DNA of 64,000 bases from Cytobacillus oceanisediminis (GCF_003182355.1 NZ_QGTW01000002.1:428653-492652); one strand, 5' to 3'; numbered from the stretch's first letter, positions 1 to 8,835 are shown. The notes: generated by a model not told the origin, from the letters alone. Translations and numbers: made by a program.

Positions 1-182
1 AAACCTTTTTTTGAGTGGTAGATTATTGCAGTAGAGCCAATGTTATTTATTTACATAATACTTGGGAACATTGGTTTTATTCTGGATTCCGCCTCTTTTT
101 GGGCCTTTTTGGAGCGTTTTTAGTAGTCCGTAGGTTTGCTAGTTTCATTGGTTAGTTTAACTACAAGGAGGAATTTTCAATT
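1..182. other. Leader upstream of S-layer gene
   Basis: No gene is seen here. The stretch is AT-rich and T-rich and ends in a very strong ribosome site, AAGGAGGA at 165-172, ten bases before the ATG at 183. I found no convincing -35/-10 pair with standard spacing, so the promoter may lie upstream of the window. A long leader would fit an abundant surface protein, but that is an inference. Confidence 0.5.
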
Positions 183-2723
183 ATGGCTTATCAATCCAAA
201 AATTATCGCAAGTTCATCGCATCCAGCATGACAGCAGCAATGGTGGCTGCTGCGGTTGCTCCATCAGCAGGTTTTGCAGCTACTGATTTTAAGGATGTTT
301 CACCAGATAACTTCTATTATGACTATGTTATGGCACTTGCTGATGCTGACATTATTGATGGCCGTCCTGACGGATCGTTTGATTTAGGCGGAAAGATTAC
401 TCGTGCGGAAGCTTCCAAAATGGTTGCAAATATCCTAAAGCTGGATACTGACAGTGCACCGGCTGCTGATTTTAAAGATGTGGATCAATCCCTATGGTAT
501 GCAGAGTATATTAACGCCCTCTATGATGAAGGTCTGATCGACGGAAAGGGTGCAGGCATATTTGATCCAAAGGGAACACTGACTCGCGGCGAATTCGCCA
601 AAATGGTGGTTGACGCATACGATCTTAGCTTAAATCCTGATGGCCCTAAAGCCAATTTTACAGATGTGAACGAAAGCAAATGGTATGCAGATTATATCGA
701 AATTCTATATTCCCACGGCTTGGTCACAGGTACAACCAGCACAACCTTCTCTCCTGATGCACAGATCAAGCGTGCAGACTTCGCTAAACTGCTAACGGAA
801 ACAGATTGGGCAGTAGGTTCTACACTTGAAAAGCCTAATCAAGGCGCCACTGAAGTAGCAAGTGTAACTGGGGTAAACGCAAAAACGATTGAAGTGAAAT
901 TCACAGAACCAATCGATGCAGATTCCCTAAAAACAGCTGAAGGCAATGATGTGATTACACTTGTTCCGGGGAAGGATGCCGCTAGTGGAGGCACTGTGTC
1001 CCAGGAACTGAGTGAGGATGGAAAAACATTAATCTTTAAAGCGACTGATATTTTTAGCGGTGACTATTTGGTAAAAGTTCCGTTTGAAGCGGTTAAGGAT
1101 GTAGATGGCGAATATGTGAAGCCTATTAATGCACCAGTCAATGTGAACGACAAAACAGCTCCGGTATTAACGTCTGCTACGGCATTGATCAAAGATACAA
1201 GTCAAGGCATTCAGAAGATCACCTTAACGTTCGATGAAGAAGTGACATCGATTGAAACCGTTAAAATAGGCAATGCAAATTACAACGCGAATATTGATGG
1301 AAATAAAGCCACCGTTGATGTAAACCTGAATGCATCTCAATCCCAAAACGTTACAGTCGTTAATGCAAAAGATGCTGCCGGCAATGTAAAGGATGTACAA
1401 GCCACATCATTAGCCGTTACTGTTGACGATGTTGCTCCTTCGGTTACAAATGTTACAGCTGTTGATGAGAACCAGGTGAAGGTAACCGTTGATGAAGAGC
1501 TGAATGGCGATACGTTAGAAGTTACAGGGAAAGTTGGCTCTTTCACAGCTGATATCGTGGAGGCGGTTGAAGTAAATCCAGCAAACCATAAAGAATATTT
1601 CCTTACATTAAATAGCGATTACTTATATAAATCCGGCAACAGTGATACTGTTACTTTAACCTTTGCCAAGGGTGCTCTCGTTGACGAAATGGGCAACACA
1701 AATACATCCGATATCATAAAAACAGTGACTGTTTCCAAAGATGTCACAGCTCCTGCACCGGTTAAAGTGTCCACATCGAAAACAGATGGAAAAGTCACTT
1801 CCTTTTCGGTTACTTATAATGAAGAAGTTGGTTCTCCTGAACTTAGCAAAGTTTCAGTTGTGAACTCGAAAGGGGAAATCCTTTCTGCTCCACAGGTTGT
1901 GGATAGTCTCTCAATGGCTAATGGCTCGAAAACAGTTGTATTCGCCTTGGATCAGGATTTAGCGGCGGATACGTACAATTTTAAATTAGATGAGGGATTT
2001 GTTGTTGATGATGCCCTAACACCAAATATGAGTGCACAATATAACTTCTCCATTGAAGTAACAGAAGATGGCCAGCCTCCTGCAACTACTTTTGAAATAG
2101 TGGGTGCATCCGCAGCTAACAATGTGATCACTGTCGACTTTGGAACAAAAGTAAAAGGATCTGGAACAGGCTCTGCTTTGAATCCAGCTGCCTATGAAGT
2201 GAATGGTGTGTCACTGCCATCCGGAACAAAAACTTCTTTTGTAAACAATAACGGAACGGTCGATCAGACCAAGGTACAAATCACCCTTCCAGATGGTTTT
2301 GTAAAGGAAAGTGACGAGAAGGCTATTTTCACAGTTGAAGGTGTACAAACACTGGATAATAGAGAAAGCCTGCCGTTCACAAAAACCATTGCCATTACCG
2401 ATAATACGGCTCCGGCAGTGACATCATTCGTTGCGACAGAATTGAACAAATTGACTGTTTCTTATTCTGAGCCGATTGAGGTAGATGGACTATTGGATGG
2501 TGTAACTGCCACGATTGGAGATGAAATTACTCTGCTTAATCGTAATGGTACAAAAATGGAATTCACTTCCTATGATGTAACAGATGACGGCAAGTTAGTT
2601 TTAACAGTTGCTGACTCTGCAACAGTTAGCAAACTAGTAACGAATCAAGTTGATGATGCCAATGCTGATATCCAGGACGAAGCAGGAAATGCACAAAAGG
2701 CTGGATTGACTGTGACGAAGTAA
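183..2723 (+). CDS. S-layer homology (SLH) domain surface protein with Ig-like repeats
   Basis: Secreted cell-surface protein of 846 residues, probably an S-layer or S-layer-associated protein held on secondary cell-wall polymer. A signal peptide covers about residues 1-33 (basic start, hydrophobic Ala/Val core, Ala-rich cleavage region AGFAA). Three SLH domains follow at about 34-80, 95-140 and 155-200, each with an FKDV/FTDV-type opening and a later TRAE, TRGE or KRAD motif. The rest is a chain of bacterial Ig-like domains with repeated DKTAPV, DDVAPS, KDVTAP and DNTAP junctions, as in SbsA/SbsC-type S-layer proteins. The start is fixed by AAGGAGGA ten bases upstream. A rho-independent terminator follows directly, so it is monocistronic. 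The SLH anchor is clear; whether it is the main S-layer protein cannot be judged from sequence. Confidence 0.93.
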   Translation: MAYQSKNYRKFIASSMTAAMVAAAVAPSAGFAATDFKDVSPDNFYYDYVMALADADIIDGRPDGSFDLGGKITRAEASKMVANILKLDTDSAPAADFKDVDQSLWYAEYINALYDEGLIDGKGAGIFDPKGTLTRGEFAKMVVDAYDLSLNPDGPKANFTDVNESKWYADYIEILYSHGLVTGTTSTTFSPDAQIKRADFAKLLTETDWAVGSTLEKPNQGATEVASVTGVNAKTIEVKFTEPIDADSLKTAEGNDVITLVPGKDAASGGTVSQELSEDGKTLIFKATDIFSGDYLVKVPFEAVKDVDGEYVKPINAPVNVNDKTAPVLTSATALIKDTSQGIQKITLTFDEEVTSIETVKIGNANYNANIDGNKATVDVNLNASQSQNVTVVNAKDAAGNVKDVQATSLAVTVDDVAPSVTNVTAVDENQVKVTVDEELNGDTLEVTGKVGSFTADIVEAVEVNPANHKEYFLTLNSDYLYKSGNSDTVTLTFAKGALVDEMGNTNTSDIIKTVTVSKDVTAPAPVKVSTSKTDGKVTSFSVTYNEEVGSPELSKVSVVNSKGEILSAPQVVDSLSMANGSKTVVFALDQDLAADTYNFKLDEGFVVDDALTPNMSAQYNFSIEVTEDGQPPATTFEIVGASAANNVITVDFGTKVKGSGTGSALNPAAYEVNGVSLPSGTKTSFVNNNGTVDQTKVQITLPDGFVKESDEKAIFTVEGVQTLDNRESLPFTKTIAITDNTAPAVTSFVATELNKLTVSYSEPIEVDGLLDGVTATIGDEITLLNRNGTKMEFTSYDVTDDGKLVLTVADSATVSKLVTNQVDDANADIQDEAGNAQKAGLTVTK

Positions 2724-2733
2724 TAGATTAAGA

Positions 2734-2760
2734 GGCTCTGCGGATGCAGGGCCTTTTTTT
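2734..2760 (+). terminator. Terminator of the SLH gene
   Basis: GGCTCTGC / GCAGGGCC stem (one G-U pair) with a GGAT loop, followed by seven T residues, 11 bases after the stop codon. Confidence 0.9.
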
Positions 2761-2776
2761 AATCGAACGTTTGATT
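2761..2776. promoter_or_regulatory. AACGTTTGATT palindrome, imperfect copy
   Basis: The 16-mer AATCGAACGTTTGATT differs by one base from the perfect palindrome AATCAAACGTTTGATT at 21015-21030. A third copy is at 19144-19157. All lie between genes. They could be operators or remnants of a repeat; no regulator is assigned. Confidence 0.35.
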
Positions 2777-2943
2777 GAATTGAGGTGAGGCGTTGGGAAA
2801 TGCGGGGTGGGCGTTGAAAGCTGAATTGTAAACTCAACAAATAATAGGGGGGATTTCTGCAAAAAGGAGGGTGAAATTTGCAAATAGATGGGCTGAACTT
2901 ACAAATAGAACCTAATCAGACTAGCAAAAGGGGCATTTTACTA

Positions 2944-2972
2944 TAAAAAAAACCACCCTAATTTAAGGGTGG
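2944..2972 (-). terminator. Terminator of the stalk-domain gene
   Basis: CCACCCT (2953-2959) pairs with AGGGTGG (2966-2972). Read on the minus strand, the stem is followed by a run of T residues (2944-2952 complement), 15 bases after the stop codon of the minus-strand gene. Confidence 0.88.
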
Positions 2973-2986
2973 CCTTCTAAATTCAT

Positions 2987-4156
2987 TTACTCTTTTCCAT
3001 AAAGCTCTTCAAAAGGAACTGCAGTGTCAATTACATGCTGTGGAATTGTAATTTTTTCAAGCTTGTTAATGTTAGAATAAGTGTTTTTAGCTTTTTGTTT
3101 AATGCTCATTTTCTCGCCTTCAGCGACGATGGTCATGTCAGAGTCCATCGTGTCTGAGATTGGGTAAAGAGTCTTCTTATCAATAACAGAGACGATATTC
3201 ATTTTATTAATGATGATCTCCATGCCGTTAAAAATGTCTTCCTCTACGCCTAAACCAGAAAGGTTTAACATTTCATCAATAAGCTCCTGGAACCCTTTTC
3301 CTGATAGAGAGGCGTGAAGCTCGTACGTACCGGCGTTTTCGATAATCTTAACATTTTTATAATAACGCTGAATCATCTCAAAACGATCAGTTGGTGACAT
3401 TTGATAGTCTGATAGACTAAGCATTTCTTTCGCCATTTCATCATCGTATTTCACCCATTTATTGAACTCAGGATCAAACACATAGTAGCCATCCTTTGTC
3501 AGATAGGATTCTGTTGTTATATTTTCTTCGCCAAACTCTTTCATGGTCATGGACATAAATTGGTATAAACCGATCGGGTCAAGGACCATATCCATTTTCA
3601 TATCCATATCCATGCTCATTTTTTCGCCAAGATACTCCATAGTCTGCTGGACCTTCATGTCAGCAGTAAAGCTATTCATTTCAACCTCGGAAAGCTTGCT
3701 CAAGAAAGCCTTTGCTGCAGGTGATAATCCAGATGTTACATATACCGTTTTTTGAGCCTGGTTCCAGTTAACCTGTGCACCGGAATTTTCGATTACAAAG
3801 CGGATTGGGATGAATAAACGATTGTTTTTCATCACTACGGCAGAATCTACTTTTACCGTTTTTCCATTTACCAGAACATCTTTTTTGCCAAGCTTCATGC
3901 TAATTGTTGTATCTTCGTTCTTAATTGTCGCTGTCTTTAATGATGCATTCCAGTTCACGTTAAGGCCGATGTTCTCAAATACACCGCGAACGGGAACAAG
4001 AACACGGTTGTCCTTCAGAAAAGGGTCAACATCAAGCTTTAACACTTCATCATTCACCACAATTTTCACCTTAGGGCTTGCAGCGGCTGCCTGAAAAGGT
4101 GACACAATCATCAAAATACAAGCAATTACGATTGACCAGATTGTTGAGCGTTTCAA
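2987..4156 (-). CDS. Exported protein with copper-amine-oxidase-N-type stalk domain and DUF6612-like C-terminus
   Basis: Exported protein of about 389 residues from a TTG start at 4156; the reading frame stays open 15 codons further upstream. I chose the TTG because GGAGGAGA lies six bases before it and the product then begins with a clean signal peptide (LKRSTIWSIVIACILMIV, cleavage near AAAAS). Residues about 27-140 form a PF07833-type stalk domain with the paired motifs RVLVPVRGVFE and RLFIPIRFVIE, each followed by a VNWN strand. The rest resembles DUF6612/LppX-like lipid-carrier folds and has a Met/Asp-rich stretch (MSMDMDMKMDMV). No catalytic motif is visible. It is probably a wall-associated or lipoprotein-like factor of unknown role; single gene with its own terminator. 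Confidence 0.8.
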   Translation of the reverse strand: MKRSTIWSIVIACILMIVSPFQAAAASPKVKIVVNDEVLKLDVDPFLKDNRVLVPVRGVFENIGLNVNWNASLKTATIKNEDTTISMKLGKKDVLVNGKTVKVDSAVVMKNNRLFIPIRFVIENSGAQVNWNQAQKTVYVTSGLSPAAKAFLSKLSEVEMNSFTADMKVQQTMEYLGEKMSMDMDMKMDMVLDPIGLYQFMSMTMKEFGEENITTESYLTKDGYYVFDPEFNKWVKYDDEMAKEMLSLSDYQMSPTDRFEMIQRYYKNVKIIENAGTYELHASLSGKGFQELIDEMLNLSGLGVEEDIFNGMEIIINKMNIVSVIDKKTLYPISDTMDSDMTIVAEGEKMSIKQKAKNTYSNINKLEKITIPQHVIDTAVPFEELYGKE

Positions 4157-4271
4157 AAAATCTCCTCCAATTCGATAAAATTCTCTTCTACTATAATACA
4201 AATTTCCTGAATTTACTAGTTTAATATGGTAGCACAGGAATATTATGTAATTTTATGTGTTTGAACCTCAT

Positions 4272-4299
4272 AAAAAAAGACACCTTGGACGGGTGCCTA
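4272..4299 (-). terminator. Terminator of the LysM/NlpC-P60 gene
   Basis: GACACC (4279-4284) pairs with GGTGCC (4292-4297). On the minus strand the hairpin overlaps the TAG stop codon of the gene and is followed by seven T residues. Confidence 0.87.
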
Positions 4300-5361
4300 A
4301 TAAAATCTTTTAAAACCATCAAAGTGTTTTTTATAGTAGGGGTCATCAAGACTAGAAACCTCAACTCCATTGGAGCTTGCATGAATAAACTGGTTATCCC
4401 CCACATAAAAGCCCATATGCGAAATGCCAGGTCTATAGGTATTCTCGAAAAATACGAGATCGCCAGGCTGAGGCTGATTGATATAGTAGGAACGGCTGTA
4501 ATACCCGTCCGTTGAGTATCTGCCCAGCTGAGAACCGGATTTATTTAGAACATAGTAAATAAAACCGCTGCAATCAAAGCCTTCCGGGGTAGAGCCTGCC
4601 CATTTGTATGGGACTCCGATATGTTTTTGAGCTTCTGCCAGCAGAGAGTTTGCTGTACTGTTCTCTACCTTCGCTGGCTTTTCAATTACGGGTTGCTTAG
4701 AAGGATTTTGTTCAGTGCCTCCTAATACCAGTTTTTGGCCAATGTAAATTAAATCCGAGTTAAGTTTATTCCATTCCTTTATTTGCTGTACAGACGTTTT
4801 GTTTTTCACTGCAATTGTGCTTAGTGTGTCACCTTTTACCACTATGTAAGCTGTTGAATTGACGACGGGTGCAGGACCGGTGGGTGCTGGAGGAGCTGCT
4901 GATGTCTCAGTATTCTTAGCAGGTGTACTTTGGGCAGATTTTTTTACCTTTAATACCTGCCCAGGTCGGATTATATGGTGACTGAGATTATTCCAGCCCA
5001 TTAAATCTACTAAACTGATTTTATGATTTAAGGCAATTTTGGATAAAGTATCGCCAGGTTTGACTGTATATGTATAGTTTGTATTTGAGTTTGCAGGTGG
5101 CGTTACAACGGCTGGCTTACTGTTTTTTTGTTCTTTTGAAGTCCCAGGGAGTTGGAGTGTTTGGTTAATAAAAAGAAAATCTGAGCTTAAGTTATTTCTC
5201 TTTTTAAGTTCCGGCACAGTCGTTTTATATTTTGTGGCTAATTGAGATAGAGTGTCGCCTTTTTTAACCACATATGTATCAGCCGATGCCTGGGCGGCGA
5301 ATGCTGAAGAAAGCATTGCAGCCGCGGCTATTGAGACCATCTGTTTTTTCACTTTTTCCAT
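4297..5361 (-). CDS. Peptidoglycan DL-endopeptidase, LysM x3 plus NlpC/P60 (LytE/LytF-like)
   Basis: Secreted cell-wall hydrolase of 354 residues that cuts the D-Glu to meso-diaminopimelate stem-peptide bond, by family. A signal peptide spans about residues 1-27. Three LysM peptidoglycan-binding modules lie near 28-71, 97-140 and 170-213, each with the YxVxxGDTLSxIA pattern, joined by Ser/Thr/Pro/Asn-rich linkers. The C-terminal ~115 residues are an NlpC/P60 domain with the catalytic Cys in FDCSGFIYYV and the His in the GISHMGFYVGDNQFIHA region. The layout matches B. subtilis LytE/LytF/CwlS, differing in LysM number, so no exact symbol is given. The start follows AGGAGTG. It is monocistronic and convergent with nothing nearby; such genes are often under SigD or WalR control, but I see no clear site. 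Confidence 0.92.
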   Translation of the reverse strand: MEKVKKQMVSIAAAAMLSSAFAAQASADTYVVKKGDTLSQLATKYKTTVPELKKRNNLSSDFLFINQTLQLPGTSKEQKNSKPAVVTPPANSNTNYTYTVKPGDTLSKIALNHKISLVDLMGWNNLSHHIIRPGQVLKVKKSAQSTPAKNTETSAAPPAPTGPAPVVNSTAYIVVKGDTLSTIAVKNKTSVQQIKEWNKLNSDLIYIGQKLVLGGTEQNPSKQPVIEKPAKVENSTANSLLAEAQKHIGVPYKWAGSTPEGFDCSGFIYYVLNKSGSQLGRYSTDGYYSRSYYINQPQPGDLVFFENTYRPGISHMGFYVGDNQFIHASSNGVEVSSLDDPYYKKHFDGFKRFY

Positions 5362-5601
5362 CTCACTCCTATGATAGGTTTTTAAATGATTTTACCACAT
5401 ATATCCTCAAAAAGAATGATATTTTAACAGTATTAAACAAAATTTTTCTTCTTTTTTACATTTATTTATTACTGTCGACCTATGTCGAATCGAATGCCGT
5501 CTATGGCTGGAGACTTATGTCGAATCTTTAAAGAAATTTTAGTAAATCCTAGCAGAATTGAAGGTTAAAAGACTTAAAATTCTGTAGAATTATGTTTTAT
5601 G

Positions 5602-5632
5602 TTAGTTAACTAAAGGGAAAATGTGATATAAT
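5602..5632 (+). promoter_or_regulatory. Extended -10 promoter with a TTAGTTAACTAA palindrome
   Basis: TGATATAAT (TATAAT at 5627-5632) is an extended -10 element. There is no good -35; instead the perfect 12-bp palindrome TTAGTTAACTAA (5602-5613) covers the -35 position, so it could be an operator for a lipid-responsive repressor or activator (inference). The rest of 5362-5740 holds no gene. It contains the decamer ATGTCGAATC twice, about 32 bp apart. Confidence 0.5.
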
Positions 5633-5740
5633 TGAATTAGTAACAGGTCATAACAGTAAGTTATAAAATGTTTATTTGAGATATTACAAATCCGAATTTC
5701 AGAATATTATACTAATTTTTCGGCGATGGAGGGCTTTAAC

Positions 5741-6631
5741 TTGTTAACAAATCATCTGGATTTTAGACTGGAGCCAAAGGTAAGGGAATTGTATGAGGAG
5801 CATAAAAGGCGGGCTGAAAAAATAGATTGGGGTTATCATGAATTCCTACCTTGGGATAAGGCGCAGGATTTCCGGCGTGTTCCCTGGGATGAAAGCCAGG
5901 TTACGCTTCCTGGATCGGTCATTACGGCTGTTGAGACAGCTCTTTTAACAGAAGTGAATCTTCCATGGTTCACCTCATATCTGGATCAGACTTTTAAAGG
6001 TTCATTGAGTGTCATTAAGGAGTTTGTACATACGTGGACAGCCGAAGAGGACCAGCACTCCAATCTGCTTGAAACGTATCTTTTGATCACACGAAATGTA
6101 AATCCGGCGAGACTTCACCAGCTGCATAAACAAACAGTTGAAAATGGCTGGAACCCTGACTTCCATACACCTTTTGAAACGATGGTTTACACGTCAATGC
6201 AGGAGCTTGCAACCATGGTCTTTTATTATAATGTGGCGAAGGTAGCAGGGCCGCATGATAAAGATTTGGCCAGTATGCTAAGGCGTTTGGCGAAGGATGA
6301 GACTCTGCATTATGCCTTTTACCGGGATGTGATTAAGTATCACCTGCAGCTGGAACCTAATTATTGCTATTACTTGGGAAATGTTATTATGAACTTCAAG
6401 ATGCCGGGTGCAGTGATGCCGGACTTTGAAGATCGGATGTCTATCATTGCAAAGGAAGCCAATTATGGCCCATTGGAGTATTTTGATCAAGTCCTGGATG
6501 TGATTATTGAATATTGGGAAATTGAAAAATTGAGGCCGATTGCACCGGAAGCGGAAAAGGCAAGGCTGGATATTTTGAAATATCATGCTCGCTTGAAGAA
6601 GGTGCGGGATCGGTTTTACAGCAAGAAGTAA
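5741..6631 (+). CDS. Acyl-ACP desaturase family di-iron protein
   Basis: Soluble di-iron desaturase of the acyl-ACP type (plant stearoyl-ACP desaturase/DesA fold), expected to place a double bond in fatty acyl chains using O2. The product has 296 residues from a TTG at 5741. The frame also has an ATG at 5726, but GGAGGG sits seven bases before the TTG and nothing suitable precedes the ATG. The two ExxH iron-ligand motifs are visible: EEDQH (about residue 105) and DETLH (about 190), each paired with a helix Glu (VETALLTEVNLPW and MQELATMVFYY). There are no membrane segments, unlike Des-type acyl-lipid desaturases. It stands alone with its own promoter and terminator. The family is clear; substrate and electron donor are unknown. 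Confidence 0.85.
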   Translation: MLTNHLDFRLEPKVRELYEEHKRRAEKIDWGYHEFLPWDKAQDFRRVPWDESQVTLPGSVITAVETALLTEVNLPWFTSYLDQTFKGSLSVIKEFVHTWTAEEDQHSNLLETYLLITRNVNPARLHQLHKQTVENGWNPDFHTPFETMVYTSMQELATMVFYYNVAKVAGPHDKDLASMLRRLAKDETLHYAFYRDVIKYHLQLEPNYCYYLGNVIMNFKMPGAVMPDFEDRMSIIAKEANYGPLEYFDQVLDVIIEYWEIEKLRPIAPEAEKARLDILKYHARLKKVRDRFYSKK

Positions 6632-6636
6632 ATAGA

Positions 6637-6674
6637 AGAGCCAGCGGGGGATATTCCTTCGCTGGTTCTTTTTT
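6637..6674 (+). terminator. Terminator of the desaturase gene
   Basis: AGAGCCAGCG / CGCTGGTTCT stem with one G-U pair and a T-rich tail ending at 6674. Confidence 0.88.
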
Positions 6675-6741
6675 CTGGTTTCACTAAAACAAATCGAGGG
6701 AATCTATCTTATTAAAAACCGATGATCTGGAGGTAATTCAT

Positions 6742-7098
6742 ATGCTTCAATTTATAGAATCCCAAGACCCGTCCACCATCGCCCTCGCTTTTAATGGCAT
6801 TGCCACGAAGGAGGACGCTGAAAAGCTGGATCAGTATGTCAGAGAAAATTTTAATGAAGATGAGAAATTTAATATCCTTGCTATCATGACCGATGTAGAC
6901 GGAACAACCTTTCAAGGCGCAGCAGAAGGTGTTAAATTCGATATAAAAAGATGGAAGCAATTTAACAAATTCGCCGTTGTCAGCGACAAAGACTGGATCG
7001 GCACCATCTCCAAGCTTACGAATTATCTGCCTGGCATAGAAGTAGAGTACTTTGAAGGGCACCAGCTGGAGGAAGCTTGGATGTGGATAAAAGGGTAG
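6742..7098 (+). CDS. SpoIIAA-like (STAS-fold) protein
   Basis: Small cytoplasmic protein of 118 residues resembling the SpoIIAA-like family (PF11964, STAS/CRAL-TRIO-like fold). The sequence starts with a hydrophobic strand (TIALAFNGIATKEDAEKL), then an acidic helix, a central strand (FNILAIMTDVDG) and the late FAVVSDKDWIGTISKL block that is typical of the group. There is no phosphorylatable Ser motif of a true anti-anti-sigma factor and no partner kinase nearby, so a role in sigma regulation is not supported. A good GGAGG site precedes the ATG. It is a single gene with a bidirectional hairpin behind it. Function unknown. Confidence 0.75.
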   Translation: MLQFIESQDPSTIALAFNGIATKEDAEKLDQYVRENFNEDEKFNILAIMTDVDGTTFQGAAEGVKFDIKRWKQFNKFAVVSDKDWIGTISKLTNYLPGIEVEYFEGHQLEEAWMWIKG

Positions 7099-7112
7099 AA
7101 ACGAATCCAAAA

Positions 7113-7136
7113 GGCCGGTTCAAACATGAACCGGCC
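7113..7136. terminator. Bidirectional hairpin between convergent genes
   Basis: A perfect ten-base stem, GGCCGGTTCA / TGAACCGGCC, with an AACA loop and T/A-rich flanks on both sides. It lies between the plus-strand SpoIIAA-like gene and the minus-strand activator and can serve both. Confidence 0.8.
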
Positions 7137-7182
7137 TATTTTGTCCATCCCAGGCGGATAAATGGGAGGTTTGTCCACGAAC

Positions 7183-7194
7183 GGTACCTGGTAC
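7183..7194. repeat. GGTACC dispersed repeat, partial copy
   Basis: GGTACCTGGTAC is a shortened copy of the GGTACCAGGTACC core also found at 14391-14419, 21280-21292 and 31817-31845. Like them it lies just outside the end of a coding region, here 16 bases beyond the stop of the minus-strand activator. Confidence 0.6.
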
Positions 7195-7209
7195 TCTAGC
7201 AATGGCACT

Positions 7210-8604
7210 CTAACGGTCGTGCACTTCCAGTTTAAGTTTTTTGGCTTTTTTCACGACGGTGGATTGGTCAATTTTTAATGCTTTGGCGACTCTTCTGGTG
7301 GTTTTATATTTTTGGAATGCGGATAATAGCAATTTTCTTTCTAATTGCTCGACTGCTTCTTTTAGAGGGATGATTTCCTGATGATTGCTGTTTGACTGGA
7401 AAGGTTCAGTGATTTCATAGATTTTTTCGGCTTCAATGGTGTCGCCCATTGTATTGATGACGAGTCTCTCAATCATGTTTTCCAGTTCTCTGATATTCCC
7501 GGGGTATTGGTAGTCATATAGAGCTTTAATGGCTTCTTCTGAAAATATTTTTTTCATTTTGTATTTCGTATTTAGTTTTTCCAGAAACATGTTTGCCAGA
7601 GGAAGCAGGTCCTCTTTGCGTTCCCTTAGGGCCGGAATGGTGATGGGCACAACATTTAGCCGGTAAAAAAGATCTTCCCGGAATTCTCCTGATTTCACGA
7701 GCTCTTTTAAATCCTTGTTCGTTGCAGCAATGATCCTGCAATTCACTTTAAAAGATGAGGACCCGCCGATTCTTCTTACCTTTCGTTCATCGAGAACATG
7801 CAAAAGCTTTACCTGAAGGCTTACAGGCATGTCGCCAACTTCATCAAGGAAAACGGTGCCGTTGCCTGCCGTTTCGAAAAGGCCTTTTTTCCCTTCCTTG
7901 GAAGCCCCGGTAAAGGCTCCTTTCTCATATCCGAATAACTCCGATTCAAGCAGGCTTTCGGGAATAGCCCCGCAATTAATGGAGATGAAAGGCATATCTT
8001 TACAGTCGCTGATCGAATGGATCATATTGGCCATAAATCCTTTTCCGACACCGGTTTCACCCAGTAATAAGACAATGGCATCCATATTGGCAATATGATG
8101 GACCAGATCAATGATCCTCTTCATTTCCGGACTTTCAGAGGCTACCTTGCCCCGTTCCAGCCGGGTCCGTTTCATTAATTCCTGTTTCAGCCACTCATGT
8201 TCGGTTTGCAGTCTTTTAAGATCGGCTGCCAGCTTTTTCGTTTCCGTAATGTCCTTTGAAATATTGATGATTTTCTCGATCTTTTTCTTTTTATTAAAAA
8301 TAGGGGTGCCTGTCACTAACACGGTTTTATTAGCAGCTGTTTTTTGTATAATGGTTACCCTTTGGTTCCGTCTGATCACTTCACAGGTGACTGACGTACT
8401 GAAAAGGCCCTGTTTCTCCAGCAAAAAGGCGCTTTTGCCAATAATCTCTGATTCCGGCACGCCAAACATCCTCTCACAAGATTTACTAATTCTTGTAAAT
8501 ACTCCTTTGCCATCTGTAATCGTAATGGCCCCAAAGCTTGTATCCAATATGGAATTCAGGTCTTCAAAGGCCTCTTTATACAATTCCAGCTGATTACTTT
8601 CCAT
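7210..8604 (-). CDS. Sigma-54-dependent transcriptional activator (PAS, AAA+, HTH)
   Basis: Enhancer-binding activator that opens sigma-54 RNA polymerase promoters. An N-terminal PAS sensor (about 15-120, with NSILDTSFGAITITD and FNKKKKIEKIINISKDITE) is followed by a short coiled linker. The AAA+ domain has Walker A GETGVGKG, the sigma-54 contact loop GAFTGA and the FLDEVGDMP Walker B. The C-terminal HTH is of the TyrR/Fis type (TTRRVAKALKIDQSTVVKKAKKL). I use the ATG at 8604 (464 residues) because an upstream GTG lies inside its AGGTGG ribosome site. It is divergent from the hydrolase operon, and its start is only some 20 bases from two palindromes that are probable binding sites. That suggests it controls the operon and itself. 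The PAS ligand is unknown. Confidence 0.93.
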   Translation of the reverse strand: MESNQLELYKEAFEDLNSILDTSFGAITITDGKGVFTRISKSCERMFGVPESEIIGKSAFLLEKQGLFSTSVTCEVIRRNQRVTIIQKTAANKTVLVTGTPIFNKKKKIEKIINISKDITETKKLAADLKRLQTEHEWLKQELMKRTRLERGKVASESPEMKRIIDLVHHIANMDAIVLLLGETGVGKGFMANMIHSISDCKDMPFISINCGAIPESLLESELFGYEKGAFTGASKEGKKGLFETAGNGTVFLDEVGDMPVSLQVKLLHVLDERKVRRIGGSSSFKVNCRIIAATNKDLKELVKSGEFREDLFYRLNVVPITIPALRERKEDLLPLANMFLEKLNTKYKMKKIFSEEAIKALYDYQYPGNIRELENMIERLVINTMGDTIEAEKIYEITEPFQSNSNHQEIIPLKEAVEQLERKLLLSAFQKYKTTRRVAKALKIDQSTVVKKAKKLKLEVHDR

Positions 8605-8626
8605 TAAAACCACCTACTTATTTTTA

Positions 8627-8669
8627 TGATGACTATTTTCATCGGTATTTGATGATTTTTTTCATCAAA
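8627..8669. promoter_or_regulatory. Paired palindromes, probable upstream activating sequences
   Basis: Two copies of GATGA-N6-TCATC occur at 8628-8643 and 8651-8666, 23 bp apart (about two helical turns). The second extends to TTTGATGA / TCATCAAA (8648-8655, 8662-8669). They sit roughly 85 and 107 bp before the predicted start of transcription, a usual distance for sigma-54 enhancer sites, and next to the activator gene. That the activator binds them is an inference. Confidence 0.75.
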
Positions 8670-8715
8670 AACAAAAAGAAAGACCTATAAATACAGTTAA
8701 AACCATGTAATCGTT

Positions 8716-8732
8716 TTGGCACGCTTCTTGCA
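8716..8732 (+). promoter_or_regulatory. Sigma-54 (-24/-12) promoter
   Basis: TTGGCACGCTTCTTGCA matches the sigma-54 consensus TGGCAC-N5-TTGCW exactly. Transcription should begin near 8743-8745, about 90 bases before the first hydrolase gene at 8836. Confidence 0.93.
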
Positions 8733-8835
8733 AAATACAATTAAATAACCATTTTAAATTTTCTAAAAATTATACCATTGAAAGTTTGCTTATTCCAGGG
8801 AGTATAGTCATTTAAATAGGAAAGGGGATAAGAAG

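Noticed and set aside
5484-5525. Paired ATGTCGAATC decamers as an operator
   Set aside because: Two copies 32 bp apart lie far from the desaturase promoter and have no symmetry; too little to call a site.
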